The position numbers were made by a program, and so were the translations under genes. The notes under the pieces are model-generated. The model worked only from the letters and a program-made list of their open reading frames with translations. It made no database searches and had not been told where the DNA came from. A stretch of DNA of 64,000 nt from an uncultured Oscillospiraceae bacterium (GTDB lineage Bacteria; Bacillota; Clostridia; Oscillospirales; Acutalibacteraceae). The stretch lies in contig URCA01000005.1 in the NCBI GenBank assembly GCA_900546265.1, positions 62,001-126,000 on the forward strand, written 5' to 3'. Of this stretch, positions 42,394-51,037 are shown in pieces. How positions within the stretch are numbered: the first letter of the stretch is position 1; every line of letters begins with the position of its first letter.

Positions 42394-43680
42394 TTATTCT
42401 TCGGTGATAACCGCCGTTTCCTTAATCATTTCCATTGCCTTGCCGACAGCCAGATCCTTGGACAATTCCGCGGAAGGAATCAGGGATTTGATTTTTTCCA
42501 CGTCCATCTTATACTGTTCGGCATATTTGGCGTATTCCGCTTCCAGCTCCTCGTCGGAAGGCGCAATATTTTCCAGGCTGGCAATCTTCTCAAGCGCCAG
42601 GCGAATTTTGACCTGTTTCTCCGCCTGCTCACGGAAGCCGGCGCGGAAAGCGTCCATATCCATGCCGGTATACTGCATATAGGTCTGCAGGTTCAGGCCC
42701 TGCGACTGCAGCCGGTAATCAAAATCGCGGACGCTCTCGTCGACACGATGGTTGTACATCGCGTCCGGGACTTCTGCCTTAAAGCCCTCCAGGAGCTGAT
42801 CCAGCAGCTGATTCTCCACGGCGTCTTCCGCGGCGTGGGTGCGCTCATGCTCCAGTTTGCCCTTGATATCGGCCTTCAATTCTTCCAGCGTGTCAAACTC
42901 GCTGGTATCCTTCGCCAAATCGTCGTTCAGCTCGGGGAGTTCCTTGACCTGCACCTCGTGAATCTTGCACTTGAAAACCGCCGGTTTGCCAGCCAGTTCC
43001 GCCGCGTGATAGTCCTCGGGGAAGGTCACGTTGACATCGATTTCTTCGTCGATGGATTTGCCGACCAGCTGCTCCTCGAAGCCGGGGATGAACTGGTTGG
43101 AGCCGAGAACCAGGGTGTAATTCTCCGCCTTGCCGCCCTCGAAAGGCTCCCCGTCCACAAAACCTTCGAAGTCGAAAGTCACGGTGTCGCCGTTTTCAGC
43201 GGGATGATTCTCCACAGAAACGAGGCGGGAATTGCGCTCTTGTACCTTTTTCAGTTCGGCATCGAGATCCTCGTCGGTGACCGGCGCCAGCTTTTTGGTG
43301 GCCTTCAGGCCTTTATACTCGCCCACTTCCACCTCGGGCTTGACGGTGATGACGGCCTTGAAAACGAGGCCCTCTTTCCCGACAGACTCCACGTCCAGAT
43401 CGATTTTATCTTCCACATATTCATAGCCGGATTCCTTAATGGCAGCGTCCAGCGCTTCGGGATACAGAGCGTTGACAGCGTCCTCATAGAACACGCCGCT
43501 GCCATAAATCTTCTCCACGAAGGAACGGGGCGCCTTCCCCTTGCGGAAACCGGGAATATTCATTTTGCCAATATTCTTTTTATAGGCCTTGCTGACCGCC
43601 GCCTCGAAGCTGTCCGCATCCACCTCGACGACCAGTTCCACCCGGTTGGTATCGGTTTTCGTTGCCGTTTTCAAAGCCAT
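42394..43680 (-). CDS. tig: Trigger factor
   Basis: A 428-residue ribosome-bound chaperone and prolyl isomerase. The ribosome-docking signature is NIPGFRKGKAPRSF near residue 42, the FKBP-like domain is at about 150-240 with GDTVTFDFEGFVDGEPFEGG and NQFIPGFEEQLVG, and a helical C-terminal domain completes it. It heads the proteostasis row tig-clpP-clpX-lon-ysxC; a TATAAT lies 40-50 bases upstream. Confidence 0.96.
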   Translation of the reverse strand: MALKTATKTDTNRVELVVEVDADSFEAAVSKAYKKNIGKMNIPGFRKGKAPRSFVEKIYGSGVFYEDAVNALYPEALDAAIKESGYEYVEDKIDLDVESVGKEGLVFKAVITVKPEVEVGEYKGLKATKKLAPVTDEDLDAELKKVQERNSRLVSVENHPAENGDTVTFDFEGFVDGEPFEGGKAENYTLVLGSNQFIPGFEEQLVGKSIDEEIDVNVTFPEDYHAAELAGKPAVFKCKIHEVQVKELPELNDDLAKDTSEFDTLEELKADIKGKLEHERTHAAEDAVENQLLDQLLEGFKAEVPDAMYNHRVDESVRDFDYRLQSQGLNLQTYMQYTGMDMDAFRAGFREQAEKQVKIRLALEKIASLENIAPSDEELEAEYAKYAEQYKMDVEKIKSLIPSAELSKDLAVGKAMEMIKETAVITEE

Positions 43681-43721
43681 TGTTTACTTCCTCCTACATT
43701 TACCTTTACACATTGAGTTTG

Positions 43722-43727
43722 ATTATA
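43722..43727 (-). promoter_or_regulatory. -10 box upstream of tig
   Basis: TATAAT on the minus strand about 42 bases before the tig ATG. No convincing -35 box is seen at 16-18 bases; TGTAGC at 18 bases is the nearest. Confidence 0.45.
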
Positions 43728-43789
43728 GCATATCCTCGCGCGTTGCGCTACAGGATTTTATGAATTAACCGTAAATTTCTCGATTTTTT

Positions 43790-44485
43790 CTAGCCCTGTG
43801 AAATTTTGAGAGGCACGAAGGATAACGCGTCGCTTGAAACAAGCTCCAACGCCACGTCCCCCCATTTCCCGCGGAAAGCCTTGCGGATTCCGGCCCCGTG
43901 AATATGTCCGTAATAGCACCGCCGGATTTGCCGGCGCTGCAGAGTTTCCAGGATTTCCTCGCAGACCGCCCCGGCGTACACCGGTGGATAGTGCAGAAAC
44001 GCCACCGGCTCTAGACCGGTCGCCACTGCCGCGTCGATGGACGCGTTAAGCCGCCCCACCTCCCTGGCCAAAATCTTTTTATCCGCGTCGGCCTCGGCGT
44101 CGTAAAACCAGCCCCGGGTGCCGCAGACCGCCAAGCTGTCGTCTACGGTATACGCGTCGTTATGCAGGATGGATACGCTCGTCAGGCCGTGTTCCTCCAG
44201 ATACGCGTCCATTTTGCGCCGGGTGGTCCACCAATAATCGTGATTGCCCTTCATAAGGATCTTGCGCCCCGGCAGGCTGTGAAGAAACGCCAAATCCGCT
44301 CCCGCCTGCTCAAGAGACATTCCCCACGATACGTCGCCGGCCACCACCACGGTATCCCCGTCGGCCACCAGCCGCCGCCAATTGTCCTCCAAACGGCGGA
44401 CATACCCATTCCAGCCCGGAAAAGCATCCATCGGCTTGTTCGTCCCCAGGGAAAGATGCAAATCGGCAATGGCGAACAGCGACAT
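43790..44485 (-). CDS. Calcineurin-like metallophosphoesterase
   Basis: A 231-residue metallophosphoesterase. All metal motifs are present: ADLHLS at residues 7-12, GDVSWG near 50, GNHDYWW near 80, and GHIHGAG near the C-terminus, with an HYPPV segment. The family is broad (phosphodiesterases and phosphatases); no neighbour defines its substrate. It is transcribed divergently from the DUF1540 gene. Confidence 0.87.
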   Translation of the reverse strand: MSLFAIADLHLSLGTNKPMDAFPGWNGYVRRLEDNWRRLVADGDTVVVAGDVSWGMSLEQAGADLAFLHSLPGRKILMKGNHDYWWTTRRKMDAYLEEHGLTSVSILHNDAYTVDDSLAVCGTRGWFYDAEADADKKILAREVGRLNASIDAAVATGLEPVAFLHYPPVYAGAVCEEILETLQRRQIRRCYYGHIHGAGIRKAFRGKWGDVALELVSSDALSFVPLKISQG

Positions 44486-44518
44486 AACGGACCCCTTTCC
44501 AGAAATTTTCTGACGCGC

Positions 44519-44547
44519 TCATGTTTTATCGGCAGACGGACATACTA
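44519..44547 (+). promoter_or_regulatory. Forespore-type (sigma-G/F-like) promoter candidate
   Basis: CATACTA (44541-44547) fits the sigma-G -10 pattern CATNNTA, and TCATG (44519-44523), 17 bases upstream, fits four of five positions of the -35 pattern GHATR. It lies 34 bases before the DUF1540 gene. Confidence 0.45.
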
Positions 44548-44580
44548 TACCGCAGAAGGACGATGAAGGAGGGATAGCCA

Positions 44581-44757
44581 ATGAACAGCTACGACAGCCA
44601 AGCAGCCTCGTCGCCGGTGGTACGCTGCGATGTGAAAAACTGCCAATATCACGAGAAGGACGGCAGCTGCAGCGCCGGCAAAATCATCGTCGGTCCGGCC
44701 TATGCCGTCAGCAACGCCGATACGGCCTGCTCGACCTTTAAGCCCGGGCACGATTGA
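44581..44757 (+). CDS. DUF1540 small Cys-rich protein
   Basis: A 58-residue protein with GAAGGAGGG before its ATG. VRCDVKNCQYHEKDGSCSAGKIIVG and a later Cys in ADTACSTF give the C-x4-C-x7-C spacing of the DUF1540 domain, which may bind zinc or another metal. Family members are frequent in spore formers; their role is unknown. A forespore-type promoter candidate lies directly upstream and a strong terminator directly downstream, so this is a single-gene unit. Confidence 0.88.
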   Translation: MNSYDSQAASSPVVRCDVKNCQYHEKDGSCSAGKIIVGPAYAVSNADTACSTFKPGHD

Positions 44758-44768
44758 CCCCCGCAGGG

Positions 44769-44797
44769 ACGCCGCCGGTTTTGCCGGCGGCGTTTTT
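44769..44797. terminator. Bidirectional terminator
   Basis: ACGCCGCCGG with CCGGCGGCGT around TTTTG, followed by TTTTT, between DUF1540 and convergent thrC. Confidence 0.9.
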
Positions 44798-46292
44798 ACT
44801 GGATACCCAGCAGGCGGTAAACAACCGCCGGCATTTCCTCGCGGGAGCAAACCTCGGTGAATCGCGGCGTTTTCCCGCGCAGGCCCGCCAGCGGAGGCGG
44901 CACCTCGCAGCCGGTCAGCCGTTCGAGCGCCTCGACCTTGTCGAACTCGTCCATAGCGGCGGCGCCGCCGTGCAGGGCGTCCAGGACGCTGGCGGAGAAT
45001 TTATACGGATTGGCGGTGGAAGCGATAACCGTGGGGGTCGTATCCCCCGTTTCCCGCCGGTATTCGTTGTAAACATGGACAGCCACCGCCGTATGGGTAT
45101 CGCAGAGATAACCGTGCTTTTGATAGGTTTCGGCAATGGCGGCCGCTGTCCCCTCGTCGTCGCACCAGCCGGCGGCGAACAAATCCTGGATGCGGGCGCC
45201 GATGGCCTCCGGTACGGTATACCGGCCGGTTTCTTTCAGAGAACCCATCAGCCGCCGGATTTCTGCGTCGTCACGGCCGGCCAAATCGTAAAGGAGACGC
45301 TCCAGGTTGGAGGAAATCAAGATATCCATGGACGGGGACGTAGTGGCATGGAATTCCCGATTGCGATCGTACGTGCCGGTACGGATGAAATCCGTGAGTA
45401 CCCGGTTGCGGTTGGAGGCGCATATCAGCTTAGCGATAGGCAGTCCCATCTTCTTCGCGTAATACGCGGCCAGGATGTTGCCGAAATTGCCGGTGGGCAC
45501 CACGACGTTGATCGCCTGTCCCATAGCAACCTCTCCACTGGCCAGCAAATCGCAGTAGGCCGATACATAATACACGATTTGCGGCACCAGGCGGCCCCAG
45601 TTGATGGAATTGGCGCTGGAGAACATCATGCCGTGCCGGGCCAACTCGTCCCCTACAGCTTTATCGGTGAAGATGGCCTTCACCCCGTTCTGCGCGTCAT
45701 CGAAATTGCCGCGGATGGCGCAGACGCCCACGTTGTTTCCTTCCTGGGTCGTCATTTGCAGCTTCTGCATGGGGCTGACACCGTCCACCGGGTAAAAAAC
45801 CAGAATTTTCGTATGCGCGGCATCCCGGAAGCCTTCCAGAGCCGCCTTACCCGTATCGCCGGAGGTGGCGACCAAAATGACGATTTCCTGCCCCTGAGCC
45901 GTCTTGCCGACAGAAACCCTCATGAGATGCGGCAGAATCTGCAGGGCCATATCCTTGAAGGCGCAGGTGGGGCCGTGCCACAGTTCCAGCACGTGCACAC
46001 CGTCCTCCAGTTTGTGAAGCGGAGCCACGGCGGGCGACCGGAATTTTCCGCCGGTATAAGCCGCTGTGCAGCACTCCTCCAGTTCCTCCTTAGTGAAATC
46101 CGTCAGGAATTTCGAAAGGATAAACGCGGCGCGCTCCACGTAGGGCTTTTTTACCAGGCCCGCCAAATCGCTCTGGGAGAGGGACGGGAGCTCCCGGGGA
46201 ACAAACAGCCCTCCCTCGGAGGAGATCCCCTGCGCAATCGCTTGGGCGGACGGCACCTCCACCTGGCTGTTCCGGGTGCTGTTATACATCAT
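44796..46292 (-). CDS. thrC: Threonine synthase
   Basis: A 498-residue PLP enzyme forming threonine from O-phosphohomoserine. The N-terminus MMYNSTRNS and GGLFVPRELP are typical of the long ThrC class; the PLP lysine lies in AFKDMALQILPH, and VATSGDTGKAALEGF and VPTGNFGNILAAYYAKKMG bind the phosphate. The ATG at 46292 gives the usual start; the frame begins four codons earlier at 46304 next to AAGGA. The gene is alone, without hom or thrB nearby. Confidence 0.95.
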   Translation of the reverse strand: MMYNSTRNSQVEVPSAQAIAQGISSEGGLFVPRELPSLSQSDLAGLVKKPYVERAAFILSKFLTDFTKEELEECCTAAYTGGKFRSPAVAPLHKLEDGVHVLELWHGPTCAFKDMALQILPHLMRVSVGKTAQGQEIVILVATSGDTGKAALEGFRDAAHTKILVFYPVDGVSPMQKLQMTTQEGNNVGVCAIRGNFDDAQNGVKAIFTDKAVGDELARHGMMFSSANSINWGRLVPQIVYYVSAYCDLLASGEVAMGQAINVVVPTGNFGNILAAYYAKKMGLPIAKLICASNRNRVLTDFIRTGTYDRNREFHATTSPSMDILISSNLERLLYDLAGRDDAEIRRLMGSLKETGRYTVPEAIGARIQDLFAAGWCDDEGTAAAIAETYQKHGYLCDTHTAVAVHVYNEYRRETGDTTPTVIASTANPYKFSASVLDALHGGAAAMDEFDKVEALERLTGCEVPPPLAGLRGKTPRFTEVCSREEMPAVVYRLLGIQ

Positions 46293-46339
46293 TTTACGGA
46301 CCATTCCTTTCCGGTCAAGACAGTTTCTTTTCCTTTATA

Positions 46340-47281
46340 TTAATCTATTTTCCCGCCGCTTGTCAAAGCGTTCCGGAAGAATTCGAAGGCATTTCGGTAA
46401 AATAAGCGTTCTAGACAGTCTTCCGCATAGCCTTTTTGCAAAAAATAGGCATATAGCCGTTCCATAACGGCCACCCCCTGCCAATCCTCCGGCACATCCG
46501 TCCCATCAAAATCGCAGCCGAATGCCACCACCCGTTCCCCCCCCAAGGAGAGATAGTGATAAAAATGCCGTTCGAGCTGCTCAAAGGTCTGCGCGCCGAG
46601 CTGGGAGGCGCAGACGTTCAATCCCACTAGGCCGCCCGCCTGCCGGATAGCGGCAAACTGCTCGTCTTTCAGATTGCGGGCATGGGGATATATCGACGCT
46701 GAAACGGAATGGCTGGCGATAAAGGGGCCTTTTGCCGTCTGCGCCACGTCCCAGAAGCCTCGTTCGTTCAAATGGGACACGTCGGGCAGGATGCCGGCAG
46801 ATTCCATGCGGCGCACCGCTTCCTTTCCGAAGGCCGTCAGCCCCTCCTCGCAGCCGGAAGCACAGCCGTGTCCCAGCTCATTGGAGCCGTTCCATGTCAA
46901 GGTAATAATTTTAACGTCGCGATCCCGCAGCTTTTCAATAGACTCCAGCCGGCCGGCCAGCATGGCGCCTCCCTCCACGGAGAATATCGCCTGGCAAACC
47001 GGCGCGGCGGGCGTCTCTTCCAAATCCCCGCCCTTTTGAATCAAGCGCATCGCGTCGGCGTTGGCCTCAATCTGCCGGTGGCCGTAGTCCAACAGGGCGC
47101 AGCAGGTATCCAAGGCTGCTTCTCCCCCTAGCGTATCCGGAAGCCACGCGGCAAACACTTGAGCCCACGCGTCAAACCGCAGGCCCCGTCGTAAATCCAC
47201 ATGATGCCTGTTTTCCTTCAGGCCATCCCGCTTTTGGAAGCATTCGTACAAGGTATCGCAATGCATGTCAAACAGGCGCAA
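46340..47281 (-). CDS. Membrane-dipeptidase-family zinc hydrolase
   Basis: A 313-residue member of the renal-dipeptidase (M19) family, which splits dipeptides. The probable start is TTG at 47281, with GAAGGAGGG seven bases upstream; the same frame has an ATG at 47305, which lacks such a site. FDMHCDTL holds the first His-x-Asp zinc pair, FSVEGGAML the bridging Glu, HSVSASIYPHARNL the next His residues, and GCDFDGTD the last Asp region. No signal peptide is visible, so it is probably cytoplasmic despite the family name. Confidence 0.9.
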   Translation of the reverse strand: MRLFDMHCDTLYECFQKRDGLKENRHHVDLRRGLRFDAWAQVFAAWLPDTLGGEAALDTCCALLDYGHRQIEANADAMRLIQKGGDLEETPAAPVCQAIFSVEGGAMLAGRLESIEKLRDRDVKIITLTWNGSNELGHGCASGCEEGLTAFGKEAVRRMESAGILPDVSHLNERGFWDVAQTAKGPFIASHSVSASIYPHARNLKDEQFAAIRQAGGLVGLNVCASQLGAQTFEQLERHFYHYLSLGGERVVAFGCDFDGTDVPEDWQGVAVMERLYAYFLQKGYAEDCLERLFYRNAFEFFRNALTSGGKID

Positions 47282-47294
47282 GAAAATCCCTCCT

Positions 47295-47681
47295 TCAAAA
47301 CGCATGTTGGAGGTCGCCGGCTTCATAGGCCCCCTGAATATGATCGATCTCCAGCACCTTCATCGGGTCATCTGCCGCCGTCAGGACTTCCACCACATCA
47401 AAACGGGGCTGCAAGGGGGTGGGATGCTGCTGGAGAAAACGGGCCGCGGTACGCAGAATCCGCCGCTGCTTTTCCTTGGTAACCGCTTCTCTGGGGGCAT
47501 AGATAGCCGCATCGTTTCGGGTTTTCACCTCCACGAAGGCAATATATTGCTTATCGGCGGCGATTATGTCTATTTCCCCCAACCGTGTACGGTAATTTGC
47601 CGTCAAGATATCGTATCCCCGCTCCCGCAAAAAGCGGGCGGCCAGTACTTCACCAGCCGCCCCTTTGGATACCGCCGCCAT
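47295..47681 (-). CDS. YraN/UPF0102 family nuclease-fold protein
   Basis: A 128-residue protein with a restriction-endonuclease-like core: GEIDIIA supplies the acidic pair and FVEVKTRN the E-x-K. GAAGEVLAARFLRERGYDIL is the family start. Function is unknown; a link to DNA processing is suggested by the fold. It follows rnhB by five bases in a cluster that is conserved in many bacteria. Confidence 0.9.
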   Translation of the reverse strand: MAAVSKGAAGEVLAARFLRERGYDILTANYRTRLGEIDIIAADKQYIAFVEVKTRNDAAIYAPREAVTKEKQRRILRTAARFLQQHPTPLQPRFDVVEVLTAADDPMKVLEIDHIQGAYEAGDLQHAF

Positions 47682-47686
47682 ATTCG

Positions 47687-48301
47687 TTATCCTCCGTTTT
47701 CAGCCAGCAGTTTCTTAAGGAAGCTGCGCCGGTGAACCGGCGAAGGCCCGTTCTCCAGGATGAGCTGCATATGTAGAGCCGTTCCATATCCCTTGTGCTT
47801 CGCAAACTGGTAAGCCGGATACGTCTTATCCAATTCCAGCATATACCGATCTCGGCTCACCTTCGCCAAAATGGAGGCGGCGGCTATCGAGGCCGACAAG
47901 GCGTCCCCCTTGACAACGGAACGTCCGGGTATCTCCAACCCCGGCGGCACCATGTTGCCGTCGATCAACGCCAGCTCCGGTGACACAGACAGGCCCTGAA
48001 CCGCCCGCTTCATCGCCAAAAAAGTGGCTTGCAGAATGTTGAGGGATTCGATTTCCTCCACCGAGGCGCTGGCTATCGAATAAGCGGACGCCTCCTTAAG
48101 AATGACATCAAAGAGCGCTTCCCGCTTCTTTTCGGTCAACTTCTTGGAATCGTTAATCCCGTCAATAACGGCGTCCGGCCGGAGAATTACCGCCGCCGCG
48201 AACACCGGGCCGGCCAGCGGCCCGCGTCCGGCTTCGTCCACGCCGCAAACAACGGCATAGCCTTCGGAACGGACGGCTTCGTCAAATTCGTAGTTGGTCA
48301 T
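47687..48301 (-). CDS. rnhB: Ribonuclease HII
   Basis: A 204-residue enzyme that cuts RNA in RNA-DNA hybrids, including single ribonucleotides in DNA. CGVDEAGRGPLAGPV carries the catalytic Asp22 and Glu23; further acidic residues are in ALIDGNMVPP and the YMLELDKTYP segment. KHKGYGTALHMQ is a typical C-terminal motif. It lies 21 bases after rbgA and 5 bases before the YraN gene. Confidence 0.95.
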   Translation of the reverse strand: MTNYEFDEAVRSEGYAVVCGVDEAGRGPLAGPVFAAAVILRPDAVIDGINDSKKLTEKKREALFDVILKEASAYSIASASVEEIESLNILQATFLAMKRAVQGLSVSPELALIDGNMVPPGLEIPGRSVVKGDALSASIAAASILAKVSRDRYMLELDKTYPAYQFAKHKGYGTALHMQLILENGPSPVHRRSFLKKLLAENGG

Positions 48302-48322
48302 GGTATCCCTCTTTTCTCGCGG

Positions 48323-49183
48323 TCATTCGGGCCGTTCCAGCGTGATCCGGCCCAGCTTGCCGCCACGGAATTCATCTAGAACCGTAATCGCCGCCCGTTC
48401 GGTGTGAACCTCGCCGCCGGAAACCAGCATGCCCCGTTTGCGGCCGATAGCGTTCAACAGTTCCCAGCCGTCCTCCGGCATATCCGCCGCAAGTTTATAC
48501 CGCTCCGCCAGAAGCGGACGGTAGTCCCGACCCAAAATGGTCAGCAGGCCGCAGGCCAGCTCTTCCACATCCAGGATTTGATCGCGAATGGCCCCCGTAT
48601 ACGCCAGGTGACGCGCCACCTGCTGATCGTCGAATTTTGGCCAGAGTACGCCGGGGGTGTCCAGCAGCTGCACGCCGGACTCCAGCACGAACCACTGGTT
48701 ACCCCGGGTAACGCCGGGACGATCCTCCACCTTGGCCTTGCCGCCCTTTGCCAGGCGGTTGATCAAGCTGGACTTGCCGACATTGGGGATCCCCATAACC
48801 ATAGCGCGAATGGGACGTCCTCCCATCCCTTTGGCCTCCCAAGCGGCAATCCGCTCCGTCAGAAGCCCGCGAAGCAGCGGTGTGAATTCCTTCAACCCCT
48901 TACCGCTTTTGCAGTCCGCCGCCATGGCTGCCGCTCCCTGCCGGCGAAATTGCGTCAGCCACAGGCGGTTGGCGGTATCATCGGCCATATCCGCTTTGTT
49001 GAGCACCACCAGGCGCGGCTTCCCCGCTGTCAGCGCATCCAGCTCCGGGTTGCGGCTGCTGTTCGGTATTCTCGCGTCCAGCACTTCCACCACCGCGTCG
49101 ATCAGCGGTAGACATTCCTGGATTTTGCGCCGGGTTTTCGTCATGTGACCGGGGAACCATTGTATCGTCTGTCCTTGTTCCAT
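48323..49183 (-). CDS. rbgA: Ribosome-biogenesis GTPase RbgA (YlqF)
   Basis: A 286-residue circularly permuted GTPase for late 50S assembly. IQWFPGHMTKTRRKI is the diagnostic N-terminus; the G4 motif LNKADMAD comes before the P-loop GIPNVGKSSLINRL and DTPGVLWPKF, as expected for the permuted order. The ribosome-binding site GGAGGATAAG lies within the end of the signal-peptidase gene 49194-49766, so translation is linked. Confidence 0.95.
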   Translation of the reverse strand: MEQGQTIQWFPGHMTKTRRKIQECLPLIDAVVEVLDARIPNSSRNPELDALTAGKPRLVVLNKADMADDTANRLWLTQFRRQGAAAMAADCKSGKGLKEFTPLLRGLLTERIAAWEAKGMGGRPIRAMVMGIPNVGKSSLINRLAKGGKAKVEDRPGVTRGNQWFVLESGVQLLDTPGVLWPKFDDQQVARHLAYTGAIRDQILDVEELACGLLTILGRDYRPLLAERYKLAADMPEDGWELLNAIGRKRGMLVSGGEVHTERAAITVLDEFRGGKLGRITLERPE

Positions 49184-49193
49184 CTCGCGCCGC

Positions 49194-49766
49194 TTATCCT
49201 CCGTAATTGTATAAACCGCCGATATGGCTGAACGGCCATAGGCGGAATACCGCTTTCCCCATTAAGTCTTTCTCACTGACGCAGCTAATATCCCTTTTCC
49301 GGCTGTCATGGGAATTCAGCCGGTTGTCTCCCATGACAAAAACGTAGCCCTCGGGAATGGTAATCGGCCCCTGAAACTCCATGGGATCCGTTCTCTGGAA
49401 ATCGTCAAGATAAGGTTCATCCAACACCTTGCCGTTGAGAAGGACCTCCCCGGTTTGGGCATCGATGTCCAGGGTGTCGTTTCCTTTGGCAATGACCCGT
49501 TTGACCAGCGGCTCCTGCGTATACCGGTTGATAACCACGATGTCGCCCCGTTCCGGCGTGTAGTTCAGGCGGGTCAAAATCAGGCGATCGTGATCCATCA
49601 GCGTCGTTTGCATGGATTCCCCGTCCACCCCGACAATACGGAACAAAAAGGTAAAGACCAGCACCACGCAGACCAGGGCGAAGATAGCCGCTTCCACCCA
49701 TTCGTATACGGCGACGGTCCGTTCGTTTTCCGTGTCTTCCACCAGCACGTTATTGGATTCGTCCAT
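49194..49766 (-). CDS. lepB: Signal peptidase I (second of a tandem pair)
   Basis: A 190-residue membrane protease that removes signal peptides. An N-terminal helix (about 23-45) anchors it; the Ser51/Lys89 dyad lies in GVDGESMQTTL and LVKRVIAKG, and VMGDNRLNSHDSRK is the conserved box E. It stands directly downstream of a very similar gene (49800-50354), from which it may have arisen by duplication. Confidence 0.94.
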   Translation of the reverse strand: MDESNNVLVEDTENERTVAVYEWVEAAIFALVCVVLVFTFLFRIVGVDGESMQTTLMDHDRLILTRLNYTPERGDIVVINRYTQEPLVKRVIAKGNDTLDIDAQTGEVLLNGKVLDEPYLDDFQRTDPMEFQGPITIPEGYVFVMGDNRLNSHDSRKRDISCVSEKDLMGKAVFRLWPFSHIGGLYNYGG

Positions 49767-49799
49767 GTTTCAAACCTCACAATCTGCTTCTATGGTTCT

Positions 49800-50354
49800 T
49801 TATTCCAGGCCGCCGATTTTATTCAGCGGCCAGATACGGAAAATCGCCTTGCCGGCGATATCCTTCACATTGATAAGGCCCACCTCGTCCATGCGACTGT
49901 CCTTCGACGCGTTGCGGTGATCGCCCATGACGAACACATATCCCTCCGGTATCGTTATCGGGCCGCGGAAATCCTCGAGCACGGTGTCATAGTGCACATA
50001 CGGCTCGTCCAGCTCTTCCCCGTTTAACAGGACGATATGCGTGTCCGGATCGATTTGCAGCTCGTCGCCGCCCATGGCAATGACGCGTTTGATAAGCGGC
50101 TCCTCCGCATAGCGGTTGATCACCACAATATCGCCGTGCTTCGGTGTGTAAAAAGCGCTCGCCAGAATCAGGCGGTCTTTATGCATCAGGGTATCCATCA
50201 TGGACTTGCCGTCCACACCGACGATGCGGAAGAAAAACGTGAACACCACGACGACACAAATCAGGGAAAACACCGCCGCCTCCACCCAGTCATACAGCGC
50301 CGACACATATACGCGGGTATTGGGCTTGGCTTTGGATATATGCAGCGAGAACAT
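49800..50354 (-). CDS. lepB: Signal peptidase I (first of a tandem pair)
   Basis: A 184-residue signal peptidase. Ser51 in GVDGKSMMDTL and Lys89 in LIKRVIAMGG form the catalytic dyad at the same positions as in the next gene, and box E reads VMGDHRNASKDSR. The start is the ATG at 50354 after GAGGGGA; the frame reaches 50429 through non-coding sequence. It has a membrane helix at about residues 23-44. Confidence 0.93.
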   Translation of the reverse strand: MFSLHISKAKPNTRVYVSALYDWVEAAVFSLICVVVVFTFFFRIVGVDGKSMMDTLMHKDRLILASAFYTPKHGDIVVINRYAEEPLIKRVIAMGGDELQIDPDTHIVLLNGEELDEPYVHYDTVLEDFRGPITIPEGYVFVMGDHRNASKDSRMDEVGLINVKDIAGKAIFRIWPLNKIGGLE

Positions 50355-50425
50355 TGGAACGTCCCCTCTCCCGGACAAACATGCAACTATTGCATTATTA
50401 TAGCACAGCTTTCCGCCTAAATAAA

Positions 50426-50456
50426 GCAAAAAAGGGACGTATCGTCCCTTTTTTGC
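50426..50456 (-). terminator. Terminator of rplS
   Basis: GCAAAAAAGGGACG with CGTCCCTTTTTTGC, a 14-bp stem around a 3-base loop, lies just downstream of rplS on the minus strand. Confidence 0.88.
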
Positions 50457-50472
50457 ATAACATTTTCGTGGA

Positions 50473-50817
50473 TTATTTCAGGCGCTCTTTGACCTTCGCG
50501 GATTTGCCGACGCGATCGCGCAGGTAGTACAGCTTGCTGCGGCGTACTTTGCCGTAACGAACCACCTTCACGTCCGCCACATTGGGGGAGTGCAGCGGGA
50601 AGACTCTCTCCACACCCACGCCATAAGAGACGCGGCGCACGGTAAAGGTTTCGGCCACGCCGCTGCCGCGCTTGGCAATGACGGTGCCCTCGAAGGCCTG
50701 GATTCTTTCGCGATCGCCCTCGCGGATTTTCACGTCCACCCGGACGGTATCGCCGATACCGAACTGGGGAGCATTCTCCTTAAGGCTGCCGTTGGCAATG
50801 GTTTTGAGTGCGTCCAT
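50473..50817 (-). CDS. rplS: 50S ribosomal protein L19
   Basis: A 114-residue ribosomal protein at the 30S-50S interface. FGIGDTVRVDVKIREGDRERIQAFEGTVIAKRGSGV and RVFPLHSPNVADVKVVRYGKVRRSKLYYLRDR are L19 signatures. The ATG at 50817 lies eight bases after AAGGAGG and gives the usual MDALK start; an ATG two codons earlier is too close. A structured leader precedes it. Confidence 0.97.
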   Translation of the reverse strand: MDALKTIANGSLKENAPQFGIGDTVRVDVKIREGDRERIQAFEGTVIAKRGSGVAETFTVRRVSYGVGVERVFPLHSPNVADVKVVRYGKVRRSKLYYLRDRVGKSAKVKERLK

Positions 50818-50823
50818 TTTCAT

Positions 50824-50975
50824 TTCCTCCTTGATATTCAGACATTCTTACCCGGAAGGCAGAGGACTGTCCGCTCTAATGTCCGGCTTTCGCTTGGCAT
50901 TAATCCCCGGTAAGAAGCCCGTCAGGAGAAGAGCCTCTTACGGAACAGGTATTAGCGCAATGCGCCGATAACTGC
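50824..50975 (-). ncRNA. Structured leader of rplS (L19-leader-like)
   Basis: In the 5' UTR, TTCTTACCGGGG (complement of 50905-50916) can pair with CCGGGTAAGAA (complement of 50845-50855) next to the start codon, closing a stem around about 50 bases. A second small hairpin GCGC-AAT-GCGC lies upstream. Firmicutes are known to have an L19 leader RNA that is thought to be bound by L19; I judge this one by position and fold, not by alignment. Confidence 0.5.
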
Positions 50976-50978
50976 AAT

Positions 50979-51007
50979 ATTTTACCACGGTTTCAGGAAG
51001 AATGCAA
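50979..51007 (-). promoter_or_regulatory. Promoter of rplS
   Basis: TTGCAT (51002-51007) and TAAAAT (50979-50984) on the minus strand with a 17-base spacer, leaving a leader of about 155 bases. Confidence 0.55.
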
Positions 51008-51037
51008 GGGGTTTTCGCTTTTTCCCAATAAAATCTT

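Noticed and set aside
44754..46343. 529-codon frame opposite threonine synthase
   Set aside because: Antisense shadow covering thrC end to end, no domain.
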